Source: JBJHBY01 sp050485745 (GTDB lineage: Bacteria > Pseudomonadota > Gammaproteobacteria > Pseudomonadales > CAMLJR01). Taken from it: DNA of 6,818 bases. Positions 1 to 5,575 of this stretch are shown piece by piece. Location: positions 1 to 6,818 of the forward strand of contig JBJHBY010000195.1 in the NCBI GenBank assembly GCA_050485745.1, in the 5' to 3' direction. Each line of letters starts with the position of its first letter. Positions within the stretch are counted from its first letter, which is position 1. The notes beneath the pieces are model-generated. The model did not search any database, had not been told where the DNA came from, and saw nothing but the letters and a program-made list of their open reading frames with translations. A program made the translations under genes and the position numbers.

Positions 1-876
1 GTCAAGTTCTGCAGTGCCGACCACGCGCTGAGAATCCTCAACAGCCAGGCCCTGCGCTGGAGCGCACCGGCCCTGTTCGCCGACCCCTTCGAGCTGGCCC
101 ATCACTCCGAACCGGACTTCAATGGCCAGACCCTGCTCGACGCCCTGATCCGTCAGGTCATCGCCCTGCTGTTCGGCCCCGAACCGCCACCGCCCGGCAG
201 CAGCCGCTTGCGCCTGACCATCAAACGCTGGCGCGAGGAACAACGCTTTGCCAGCGAGGAAGAAGCGACCCGGGTTCTGCAGGGCCTGTTGCGCCAACTG
301 GCGGAGAGCCAGTTCCGCCTGGTCGATCACTACCTCTCGGAATGGCGCCAGTTCGCGCGCCGCGTGCGCATCGCCTGCTTTTCCGACCGCGTGACCAACC
401 TCACCGCCTGGCAGCGCTTCGGCGACCAGCACCGCGGCATCGCCCTGCGCTTCGATTGTGGCGAGAACACCAGCCTGGAGCGGCCACGGCGGATGCAGTA
501 CGGGCAGCAGGTGCCCAGCATCACACAGTTGCGCGAGCAACTGGAGATCATCTTCGAGGGCCGGCAATTGCCCAGCGTGGAGAGCTTCAGCGACAAGCTG
601 CTGGTCAAGGGCAAGCACAATGAGCGCGAATCGGAGTGGCGCTGCTTCCGTAGTGAAGACAGCGACGGCGATTCGGACGAGCGCCTGTGGTACAGCGACC
701 ATCCCTTCACCACCCGGGAATTACTCGGGGTCTACTTCGGCGTTGCCACGTCACGCGGCGACCGGGAAGACGTGCTGCGGGTGCTGAACGAGCGCTACCC
801 CAATGTGCGGGTGTATCAGGGCCAGGCCGTGAACGGCCGCTACGAACTGGAATTCACCCCGCTGGGCGCACGCTGA
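1..876 (+). CDS. DUF2971-family protein, 5' end outside the window
   Basis: The reading frame is open from the first base to the TGA at 874-876, so 291 residues are visible and the true start lies upstream. The beginning (visible residues about 1-33, with LRWSAPALFADPFEL) matches the usual DUF2971 opening, in which an aromatic residue and a 'FNDPFD'-like motif follow a short helix. Further on come the other family marks: an IACFS strand (about residues 124-128), a tryptophan at 137, HRGIALRFD (144-152), and an ESEWRCF segment (about 210-216). The family is widespread in bacteria, often in accessory regions, and has no established biochemical function; no catalytic site is claimed. In Pseudomonas the expected neighbour of fur is recN, so this gene is probably a local insertion. 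It converges on fur, and its stop codon lies inside a tandem repeat. The family call is fairly sure, the role unknown. Confidence 0.75.
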   Translation, partial: VKFCSADHALRILNSQALRWSAPALFADPFELAHHSEPDFNGQTLLDALIRQVIALLFGPEPPPPGSSRLRLTIKRWREEQRFASEEEATRVLQGLLRQLAESQFRLVDHYLSEWRQFARRVRIACFSDRVTNLTAWQRFGDQHRGIALRFDCGENTSLERPRRMQYGQQVPSITQLREQLEIIFEGRQLPSVESFSDKLLVKGKHNERESEWRCFRSEDSDGDSDERLWYSDHPFTTRELLGVYFGVATSRGDREDVLRVLNERYPNVRVYQGQAVNGRYELEFTPLGAR

Positions 877-960
877 GCTCTATCTGCCACGCTGAGCTCT
901 ATCTGCCACGCTGAGCCACATCTGCCACGCTGCGCTTTATCTGCCACGCTGAGCTCTATC
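871..960. repeat. 19-bp tandem repeat, four full copies plus a 14-bp partial copy
   Basis: Copies start at 871, 890, 909, 928 and 947, an exact 19-bp period. The unit is CGCTGAGCTCTATCTGCCA. Copies 1 and 2 are identical, copy 3 has three substitutions in the middle, copy 4 has two, and copy 5 keeps the first 14 bases before diverging at 961. The first copy contains the last sense codon and stop of the upstream gene (CGC TGA). The array fills most of the space between this gene and the convergent fur. The period is not a multiple of three and there is no spacer structure, so it is not coding and not a CRISPR. Replication slippage is the likely origin. Confidence 0.95.
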
Positions 961-992
961 GGCGCAGCGCACACGCAGGCCTGACGCCCCGA

Positions 993-1409
993 TTATTTGG
1001 CCTTGGGGCGGACGTACAGCACCAGGCTGTGGTCAATCAGCTCGTAGCCGCGCTCTTCCACCAGCTGGCGCTGGCGCTTTTCGATCACTTCGTCCAGGAA
1101 CTCGACCACGTCACCGGTTTCCATGCAGACCATGTGATCGTGGTGCTCGCCCTTGGCCAGTTCGAACACGGAGTGGCCCGTCTCGAAATTGTGTCGCGCC
1201 ACCAGGCCGGCGGACTCGAACTGGGTCAGCACCCGATACACCGTGGCCAGACCGACGTCTTCACCCGCCTCGAGCAGGGTCTTGTAGACATCCTCGGCGC
1301 TGAGGTGCTGGTTGTCCTGCTCGGCCTGTTCAAGTAACTGCAGGATTTTCACACGGGGCAGAGTGACCTTCAGGCCAGCCTTGCGCAATTCCTGGTTTTC
1401 TCCGGTCAT
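993..1409 (-). CDS. fur: Fur, ferric uptake regulator
   Basis: Fe2+-dependent dimeric repressor of iron-acquisition and related genes. The 138-residue protein matches gammaproteobacterial Fur over its full length: an N-terminal winged-helix DNA-binding domain (ELRKAGLKVTLPR, residues 7-19; recognition region DVGLATVYRVLTQFE, 51-65), then a metal-binding dimerisation domain with H35, E83 and the HHDHM cluster (89-93), E110 and H127. Only one cysteine (C95) is present where E. coli Fur has a CxxC pair; the sequence reads CMETG, as in Pseudomonas Fur, so the structural zinc site of E. coli is absent. The start at 1409 gives the usual N-terminus and has a GGAG six bases upstream. A GTG ten codons further upstream (1439) is in frame but less likely. 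The gene is divergent from bamE, as in Pseudomonas and Xanthomonas. No clear Fur box was seen in the 81-bp gap. Confidence 0.97.
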   Translation of the reverse strand: MTGENQELRKAGLKVTLPRVKILQLLEQAEQDNQHLSAEDVYKTLLEAGEDVGLATVYRVLTQFESAGLVARHNFETGHSVFELAKGEHHDHMVCMETGDVVEFLDEVIEKRQRQLVEERGYELIDHSLVLYVRPKAK

Positions 1410-1441
1410 CTGTTGCTCCACCCTTCGCGTTGCCGCCACGA

Positions 1442-1458
1442 GTGCGCTATTATCGCAC
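1442..1458. promoter_or_regulatory. Inverted repeat with overlapping -10-like elements between fur and bamE
   Basis: GTGCG (1442-1446) and CGCAC (1454-1458) flank CTATTAT. The centre gives TATTAT on the plus strand (1448-1453, 5 of 6 matches to the sigma-70 -10 box) for bamE. On the minus strand it gives GATAAT (1454-1449, 5 of 6) for fur. The -35 elements are weak: GTTACA on the minus strand is 4 of 6 at an unfavourably long spacing of about 19, and no good plus-strand one was seen. It is a plausible shared promoter core or operator, based on sequence resemblance only. Confidence 0.4.
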
Positions 1459-1490
1459 GGCTCACGCGCTTCCTGTAACCCGGAAAAGAC

Positions 1491-1859
1491 ATGTCCATTA
1501 GCCGCACAATCTGTACTGTTATTGCCCTGATCGCGCTCACTGCCTGCAGTTCGCTGCAGTTCCCCGGGGTGTACCGCATCACTGTGGACCAGGGCAATAT
1601 CGTGACCCAGGAGATGGTCGACCAGCTGCGCCCGGGCATGACCCGCAGCCAGGTGCAGTTCATCCTCGGCTCACCGATGCTGGAGCACACCTTCGCCAGC
1701 CAGCGCTGGGATTATGTCTACACCACCCAGGACGGCATCCAGGAGCGCAAGCAAAAACGCCTGACCGTCTTCTTCGAAGGTGACCGCATGAGCCACTTCG
1801 TCGGCACCTTCGTGCCGTCAGCGGCCGCCATCGACGCGGATACCGGCGAAGACGCCTGA
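1491..1859 (+). CDS. bamE: BamE (SmpA/OmlA) outer-membrane assembly lipoprotein
   Basis: Small lipoprotein subunit of the BAM complex that inserts beta-barrel proteins into the outer membrane. The 122-residue product starts with a short basic segment and a hydrophobic stretch (residues 7-18) ending in the lipobox LTAC, so C19 is the lipidated residue. Serine at +2 fits sorting to the outer membrane. The mature part shows the family core: FPGVY (24-28), GNIVTQE (35-41), LRPGMTRSQVQFILGSP (46-62), then RWDYVY and a final strand region LTVFFEGDRM. The C-terminal tail is acidic and probably disordered. The ATG at 1491 has a GGAAA six to ten bases upstream and gives a proper signal peptide. It is divergent from fur and convergent with rnfH, with only 22 bp between the two stop codons. 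Confidence 0.95.
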   Translation: MSISRTICTVIALIALTACSSLQFPGVYRITVDQGNIVTQEMVDQLRPGMTRSQVQFILGSPMLEHTFASQRWDYVYTTQDGIQERKQKRLTVFFEGDRMSHFVGTFVPSAAAIDADTGEDA

Positions 1860-1881
1860 GCCCGGCGACAGCGCAGCCGCC

Positions 1882-2196
1882 TCAGTCGTCCCCGGCGCCC
1901 GTCTTGCCCTTGCGCGCACGCTGCTTGCGCACCTCCTTGGGGTCGGCGATCAGCGGTCGGTAAATCTCGACACGATCACCATCCGCGACGGCCTCCTGCT
2001 CCGGCTTGCCCACCGCCTTGCCGAAGATCCCCAGCTTGGCGGACTCCACATCCACCTCGGGAAACAGCCTGGCGATACCGGAGCGACGCACCGCCTCGCG
2101 CACACTGCAGCCGGCCTCCACCGTCACCGGCACGATCTGCTGCCGCTCCGGCAGGGCAAAGGCCACCTCAACCTTGATCATCGGCTTGTCGTCCAT
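1882..2196 (-). CDS. rnfH: RnfH family ubiquitin-fold protein
   Basis: Small ubiquitin-like-fold protein of the RnfH/UPF0125 family (called PasI in some E. coli work, where it was proposed as the antitoxin of PasT/RatA; that role is disputed and its biochemical role is unclear). Visible family marks are KVEVAFALPERQ near the start, LGIFGKAV in the middle, and the strongly conserved VADGDRVEIYRPLIADPKE toward the end, followed by a basic tail (RKQRARKGK). The start is uncertain. ATG 2196 gives 104 residues, an N-terminal length close to E. coli RnfH, and has GGA eight bases upstream. ATG 2205 (three codons longer) and ATG 2181 (five shorter) are alternatives. All of them lie inside the 3' end of ratA, whose stop is at 2168-2170, so the two genes overlap and are probably translationally coupled. 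Confidence 0.92.
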   Translation of the reverse strand: MDDKPMIKVEVAFALPERQQIVPVTVEAGCSVREAVRRSGIARLFPEVDVESAKLGIFGKAVGKPEQEAVADGDRVEIYRPLIADPKEVRKQRARKGKTGAGDD

Positions 2197-2620
2197 ACAG
2201 TTCATCCGCCCTGCGCACCAGGGCCTCCACCAGGTTGTCCGCCAGTTTGTTCAACATCAGCCGCAGGGCCCCGCCGAGCAGCCGCCCCGAATAATCGAAG
2301 TCCAGCTCCAGGGACACCTTGCAGGCGCCCTCGCCCAGCGGCTGAAACGTCCAGCCGCCACTGAAGCGACGAAACGGCCCCTGCACCAGCACCATGTCGA
2401 TACGCGAGGGCGGCTCCAACCGGTTGCGCGTGGTCAGGCTCTGGCGCAGGCCGCTGCGGGCGAGGTCCAGTCGCGCCAGCATTTCTGTGTCGCTGCGGGC
2501 CAGCACCTCGGCGCCGACGCAGCCATCCATATAGCGGGGATAGGCCTCCACGTCGTTGACCAGGTCAAACATCGCCCGGGCGGGATGGGGCAGCAGCGCG
2601 CTGCGGCTGATGCGGGTCAT
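2168..2620 (-). CDS. ratA: RatA/PasT, START-like coenzyme Q-binding family protein
   Basis: Member of the polyketide cyclase/START-like family that includes E. coli RatA (PasT) and the Coq10-type ubiquinone-binding proteins. E. coli RatA was described as a toxin blocking 70S ribosome association; a respiratory coenzyme Q role has also been argued. The 150-residue protein matches E. coli RatA throughout: ISRSALLPHPARAMFDLVND at the start (residues 4-23), then YPRYMDGCVGAEVL, TTRNRL, the VQGPFRRFSGGWTFQPL segment (about 84-100) and a C-terminal helix with LNKLADNLVEALVRRA. The frame is open upstream to 2845, but ATG 2620 gives the conserved N-terminus, so this start was chosen. Its ribosome site is weak (AGAAGAA). 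It overlaps rnfH, the conserved arrangement, and lies 85 bp downstream of the transporter gene on the same strand. Confidence 0.94.
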   Translation of the reverse strand: MTRISRSALLPHPARAMFDLVNDVEAYPRYMDGCVGAEVLARSDTEMLARLDLARSGLRQSLTTRNRLEPPSRIDMVLVQGPFRRFSGGWTFQPLGEGACKVSLELDFDYSGRLLGGALRLMLNKLADNLVEALVRRADELYGRQADDQG

Positions 2621-2705
2621 ACGCGTTCTTCTATTGCCTGCCGGAGCGGTGTGTACCGGGCTGACTGCCAACCCCCACCCGAGGGCGCGGCGCACAAACC
2701 CGGCA

Positions 2706-4076
2706 TCATCCCATCCAGCTGCGATACAGGCCGGTCGCCAGGATGGCGAGCACGGCCGGGGGGGCAATATAGCGCAACAGCCAGCGCCAGAGCCAAAAAA
2801 ACCCGCGGCTCTCGACATAGAGTTCGTCCCGCGCCGACTCCGCACGCATGCGCCAGCCCACGAACAGGGCGATCAACAGGCCCACCAGGGGCAGCAACAG
2901 GTTGGCGGTGAGCAGGTCCAGCCAGGCGAACAGCCCGCGGCCCTGCCAGCGCACCCCGGCCCAGACATTGAAGGACAGGATAGTCACCACACCCAGGGCC
3001 CAGACCACGCTGGCCAGCAATGCCGCCGCCGCCGGGCGCCACCAGCGCAGGCGCTGCACCAGCCAGGCCACGGCGGGTTCCAGCAGGGCCACCGCGGAGC
3101 TCAGCGCCACCAGCCCGACCAGCGCGAAGAAAGCCGCCCCCACCAGGCCGCCATAGGGCATGTTGCCGAAGATATAGGGCAGGCTGACGAACATCAGCCC
3201 GGGGCCATACCCCGGCTGGATGTGCAGGGCGAACACCAGGGGAAAGATGGCCAGGCCGGCCAGCAGCGCCACTGTGGTATCGAAGATCGCCACCATCCCC
3301 AGCATACCGGCAATGGAGCGCCGGTCCGGCGCGTAGGCACCATAGGCCATCATCGCGCCCATGCCGATGCCGAGGGAGAAAAACGCCTGCCCGAGGGCGA
3401 CCAGCACCATCTCCGCATTGAAGTCGGCGGCGCGAAACCTGAACAGGAATGACCAGGCCGACGCCCAGTCACCACGCTGGGCGGAATACAGCACCATGCC
3501 GATCAGCACCAGAAACAGCAGCGGCACGCTGAGGCGCATCACCAGGCCGACGCCCCGGCGCACCCCCAGGGCCACCACCAGCGCCGTCAGCGCCATGAAC
3601 AGGCTGTGCCAGAACAACTGCCGGCCCGGACTGGCCAACAGGGCGCCGAACTGTTCCCCGGACTGCCGCGCGCTGGCCGCCTCGAAGGTGCCGCGGCCGA
3701 CCTGCTCGACATAGGCCAGCACCCAGCCACCGACCACGCTGTAATAGGACAACACCAGCAGGCCGGCCAGCACCCCCAGCCAGCCAATTACCTGCCAGCC
3801 GCGCCCGGTGGTGGCCTCAGCGGTAAGGTTCTGCATGCTGTGAATCGGATCGCTGCGCCCGCGCGAGCCCAGCACCACCTCGGCAATCAGCACCGGCAGC
3901 GCCACCAGCAGCACGCACAGCACATACACCAGCACAAAGCTGCCGCCGCCATGCACCCCGGCCAGGTAGGCAAACCGCCACAGATTGCCCAGGCCCACGG
4001 CAAAGCAGGCCGCAGCGGCCACGAACGTCCAGCGACTGCCCCAGCCACCGTGGATGGATTGCCGGGCTCCCCTCAT
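2706..4076 (-). CDS. Neurotransmitter:sodium symporter (NSS/SNF) family transporter
   Basis: Inner-membrane Na+-coupled uptake protein of the LeuT-fold NSS family; bacterial members carry amino acids or related solutes, and the substrate cannot be told from sequence. The 456-residue protein has the family length and about 11-12 hydrophobic segments. The TM1 signature GLGNLWRF (residues 28-35), followed by HGGGSF (42-47) and LPVLIAEVVLG (60-70), is diagnostic. TM6 shows GQAFFSLGIGMGAMMAYGAY (229-248) and TM8 shows ALSSAVALLEP (324-334), with the serine pair that binds sodium in LeuT. The loop after TM2 keeps SRGRSDP. ATG 4076 has a GGGAG seven bases upstream. The gene sits between smpB (divergent) and ratA (same strand), a position empty in E. 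coli, so it may be co-transcribed with ratA-rnfH or simply inserted there. Confidence 0.95.
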   Translation of the reverse strand: MRGARQSIHGGWGSRWTFVAAAACFAVGLGNLWRFAYLAGVHGGGSFVLVYVLCVLLVALPVLIAEVVLGSRGRSDPIHSMQNLTAEATTGRGWQVIGWLGVLAGLLVLSYYSVVGGWVLAYVEQVGRGTFEAASARQSGEQFGALLASPGRQLFWHSLFMALTALVVALGVRRGVGLVMRLSVPLLFLVLIGMVLYSAQRGDWASAWSFLFRFRAADFNAEMVLVALGQAFFSLGIGMGAMMAYGAYAPDRRSIAGMLGMVAIFDTTVALLAGLAIFPLVFALHIQPGYGPGLMFVSLPYIFGNMPYGGLVGAAFFALVGLVALSSAVALLEPAVAWLVQRLRWWRPAAAALLASVVWALGVVTILSFNVWAGVRWQGRGLFAWLDLLTANLLLPLVGLLIALFVGWRMRAESARDELYVESRGFFWLWRWLLRYIAPPAVLAILATGLYRSWMG

Positions 4077-4228
4077 ACTGCTGCTCCCTACTGGCTAGTG
4101 CCTGGCTTAACTGGGTCTGACGTCTGACGTCTCGCGTCCAGCTTCTGGCCCAACGGGCCGACGCCAACGGGGTATTTTCGGCCAGACCCCATACCCAAGG
4201 CCAGAGTCCATCCCTATAATGCCGCGCC
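4077..4228. promoter_or_regulatory. Divergent intergenic region between the NSS transporter and smpB
   Basis: This 152-bp gap must carry promoters in both directions. It holds a tandem heptamer (GTCTGAC, GTCTGAC, GTCTCGC at 4115-4135) that contains two GACGTC palindromes seven bases apart. It also has an inverted repeat GGCCC-AAC-GGGCC (4147-4159) with no U-tract. A perfect TATAAT at 4215-4220 ends only eight bases before the smpB ATG. No good -35 was found for it. No convincing promoter was seen on the minus strand for the transporter. Confidence 0.5.
4215..4220 (+). promoter_or_regulatory. Perfect -10 box immediately before smpB
   Basis: TATAAT matches the sigma-70 -10 consensus at six of six positions. 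Transcription from it would normally begin at about 4226-4229, at or next to the A of the smpB start codon. The expected -35 position (4191-4198, ATACCCAA) does not resemble TTGACA, so the promoter would be -35-poor or activator-dependent. Confidence 0.5.
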
Positions 4229-4705
4229 ATGGCCAAGAAGAAGCCCCCCTCGGGCAACACCATCGCTGTCAACCGCAAGGCGCGTTTCGACTACCACCTC
4301 GAAGAGAGCTTCGAGGCGGGGCTCGCGCTCACCGGCTGGGAAGTGAAAAGCCTGCGCGCGGGCAAGGCGCAAATCACCGAGAGCTACGTCCTGCTCAAGG
4401 ACGGCGAGGCCTGGCTGCTGGGCGCCCTGATCACCCCGCTGGACACCGTCTCGACCCACTTTGTGCCGGACCCGACCCGCACCCGCAAACTGCTGCTCAA
4501 GCACCGTGAACTGGACAAACTGATTGGCTCCGTGCAACAGAAGGGCTACACCTGCGTGTGCACCAAGCTCTACTGGAAGGGCCACCTGGTGAAGGCGGAA
4601 ATCGCCCTCGCCAAGGGCAAGCAGATGCACGACAAGCGCGACACCGAGAAAGACCGCGACTGGGACCGGCAGAAACAGCGCGTACTGCGCGAAAGCAACC
4701 GCTGA
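4229..4705 (+). CDS. smpB: SmpB, tmRNA-binding protein
   Basis: SmpB binds the tRNA-like domain of tmRNA, stands in for the missing anticodon stem, and delivers alanyl-tmRNA to ribosomes stalled on broken mRNAs. The 158-residue protein is full-length and canonical: MAKKK start, IAVNRKARFDYHLEESFEAG (residues 12-31), the LTGWEVKSLRAGK motif (33-45), ALITPLDTVSTH, and KLLLKHRELDKLIG. The basic and charged C-terminal tail (about 132-158, starting MHDKRDTEKDRDW) becomes helical in the ribosomal mRNA channel. Its partner ssrA lies 418 bp downstream on the same strand. The MAKKK start fits the family, yet there is no Shine-Dalgarno sequence before it and a perfect TATAAT ends eight bases upstream, so the mRNA may be leaderless. 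Codon use is like that of its neighbours. Confidence 0.98.
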   Translation: MAKKKPPSGNTIAVNRKARFDYHLEESFEAGLALTGWEVKSLRAGKAQITESYVLLKDGEAWLLGALITPLDTVSTHFVPDPTRTRKLLLKHRELDKLIGSVQQKGYTCVCTKLYWKGHLVKAEIALAKGKQMHDKRDTEKDRDWDRQKQRVLRESNR

Positions 4706-4706
4706 G

Positions 4707-4735
4707 CCCCGGCACATGCCCCGGGGGACTTTCAG
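4707..4735 (+). terminator. Possible weak terminator after smpB
   Basis: CCCCGG (4707-4712) can pair with CCGGGG (4721-4726) across an eight-base loop, directly after the smpB stop at 4703-4705. The tail is GACTTTC, with only three T's, so intrinsic termination would be inefficient at best. Confidence 0.3.
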
Positions 4736-4808
4736 CGCCCCGCACATAGACCCAATCCGTCTAACTCCAGCGCTTGAAATCGCGACCCACAGCACTCACC
4801 ATGAACAC

Positions 4809-4827
4809 CGGTATACACGGTATACCG
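4809..4827. promoter_or_regulatory. Operator-like palindrome CGGTATAC-N3-GTATACCG
   Basis: Two perfect 8-bp inverted arms (4809-4816 and 4820-4827) flank ACG. The same sequence also reads as two CGGTATAC direct repeats nine bases apart. Its form and AT-rich core, unlike the surrounding GC-rich DNA, suggest a protein-binding site. No binder is known. Confidence 0.4.
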
Positions 4828-4831
4828 CGTT

Positions 4832-4889
4832 GCTCCTCCTCAGGAGGAGCCAGGAGGTGCGGCACGGGTGCAACGCCCGCCGCACCTCC
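4832..4889. repeat. Adjacent palindrome and long hairpin in the smpB-ssrA spacer
   Basis: GCTCCTCCT (4832-4840) and AGGAGGAGC (4842-4850) are perfect 9-bp arms around a single C. Right after them, GGAGGTGCGGC (4853-4863) pairs perfectly with GCCGCACCTCC (4879-4889), and GGG/CCC in the loop can extend the stem. Neither has a T-run on either strand, so they do not look like intrinsic terminators. The AGGAGG stretches resemble ribosome-binding sequences but are held in the stems and no gene follows. Confidence 0.75.
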
Positions 4890-4943
4890 GGTAAGCAACG
4901 CCAGCCGGCACCCGGGGCCCGCCGCGCCCGGGCAAGGCTCTCG

Positions 4944-4994
4944 GAACCCCTGCCCCGGCACCTGAACCCCTGCGCCGCTGCCACGGAACCCCTG
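4944..4994. repeat. Three direct repeats of GAACCCCTG at about 21-bp spacing
   Basis: Exact copies lie at 4944-4952, 4964-4972 and 4986-4994, starting 20 and 22 bases apart, near two helical turns. The sequence between the copies is not conserved. The third copy lies inside a small CCAC...GTGG inverted repeat. They are 130-180 bp upstream of the mature ssrA 5' end. Confidence 0.6.
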
Positions 4995-5123
4995 TGGCGA
5001 GGCGTAGTCTGAATGAAGTCAGTCGTGCCGCTGGCCATGGGGGGCAAGCGCGTGGCAAAATGCAGCGACGACAAACACTGAGCGACGCCGCCCCGGACGG
5101 GTGGTAACGACAGAGGAGTTTAC

Positions 5124-5478
5124 GGGGGCGATCTGGATTCGACGCCGGTTACAAAACCCATGTGTGCATGTCGTGATGGCAGCCAATCACGTAAATCAAA
5201 GCTGCAAACCTATAGTTGCCAACGACGACAACTACGCTCTGGCAGCCTAAGGGCTGCTAGCGGTCGAAGACAAGGTGCCAGTACCGCGTCCTTGACCGTC
5301 ATACAGAACTGGATCGCAGTAAAGCCCGCCCGGGGTGTAGCTGCTAAAACTATCCGGGATCGCTGCTGACACCCTGCCCGCCGGGTCGTCACTGGCTAAA
5401 TCAATAGACGGACCTAAGCATGTAGAGCACTGGGCAGAGGACTGACGGACGCGGGTTCAACTCCCGCCGCCTCCACCA
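5124..5478 (+). ncRNA. ssrA: Transfer-messenger RNA (tmRNA, one-piece)
   Basis: tmRNA rescues stalled ribosomes with SmpB: it enters as an alanyl-tRNA mimic, then serves as a template for a degradation tag. The 5' end GGGGGCG (5124-5130) pairs with CGCCTCC (5468-5474) in the acceptor stem, with one G-U pair. It is followed by CTGGATTCGACG, the near-universal tmRNA 5' motif. The 3' part has the conserved CTAAGCATGTAG, a T arm GCGGG-TTCAACT-CCCGC, discriminator A5475 and an encoded CCA (5476-5478). The length of 355 nt is typical. The tag reading frame is intact. Resume and tag context (TATAGTTGCC) resembles that of E. coli. The gene is followed by a strong terminator, and smpB lies upstream on the same strand. 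The boundaries are set by the acceptor-stem pairing and should be exact within a base or two. Confidence 0.98.
5218..5250 (+). other. tmRNA tag-peptide reading frame
   Basis: From the resume codon GCC at 5218 the frame reads ANDDNYALAA and ends with TAA at 5248-5250. With the alanine carried by the tmRNA the tag is AANDDNYALAA. The C-terminal ALAA is the signal recognised by ClpXP and related proteases. E. coli differs by E for the second D; Pseudomonas has this same tag. Confidence 0.96.
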
Positions 5479-5483
5479 ACACC

Positions 5484-5517
5484 AAGGGCCTGGATAGTCT
5501 CCAGGCCCTTTTTATTT
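5484..5517 (+). terminator. Intrinsic terminator of ssrA
   Basis: AAGGGCCTGGA (5484-5494) and TCCAGGCCCTT (5500-5510) form a perfect 11-bp stem with loop TAGTC. The T-rich tail TTTTTATTT overlaps and follows the last arm. It begins six bases after the tmRNA CCA. Confidence 0.95.
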
Positions 5518-5575
5518 GCGCGCATCCCCGCGTGAAGCAAGGCTCCGGGCGGGTGCCTACGTGCCGTATGTCCGC

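Larger units (their letters stand above)
4736..5123. other. Non-coding spacer between smpB and ssrA, rich in palindromes and short repeats
   Basis: No frame here shows a recognisable protein; the short open frames on both strands are arginine- and alanine-rich, as expected from GC-rich non-coding DNA. The spacer carries a 19-bp operator-like palindrome (4809-4827), a 19-bp near-perfect palindrome (4832-4850), a long hairpin (4853-4889), three GAACCCCTG direct repeats (4944-4994), and CCCGGG-rich segments. The ssrA promoter must lie near its right end, but no good -35/-10 pair was found. Confidence 0.6.

Noticed and set aside
871..960. Possible CRISPR array
   Set aside because: Copies are directly adjacent with a 19-bp period and no spacers.
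1410..1439. Upstream GTG start that would lengthen Fur by ten residues
   Set aside because: The family N-terminus begins at the ATG at 1409, which also has the better ribosome site.
2621..2845. Open frame extending ratA upstream by 75 codons
   Set aside because: It runs into the transporter gene in another frame, and ATG 2620 gives the conserved RatA N-terminus.
2006..3452. Two long plus-strand frames (301 and 298 codons) opposite rnfH, ratA and the transporter
   Set aside because: They are antisense shadows of clearly recognised genes; their products are rich in Q, H, R and P as expected from complementary GC-rich codons.
4214..4795. Minus-strand frame of 193 codons opposite smpB
   Set aside because: Antisense shadow of the canonical smpB.
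4853..4889. Intrinsic terminator for smpB at the 11-bp hairpin
   Set aside because: No T-run follows the stem on either strand.
5160..5369. A 69-codon frame within the tmRNA gene
   Set aside because: It lies entirely inside the supported structural RNA; only the tag frame is translated.
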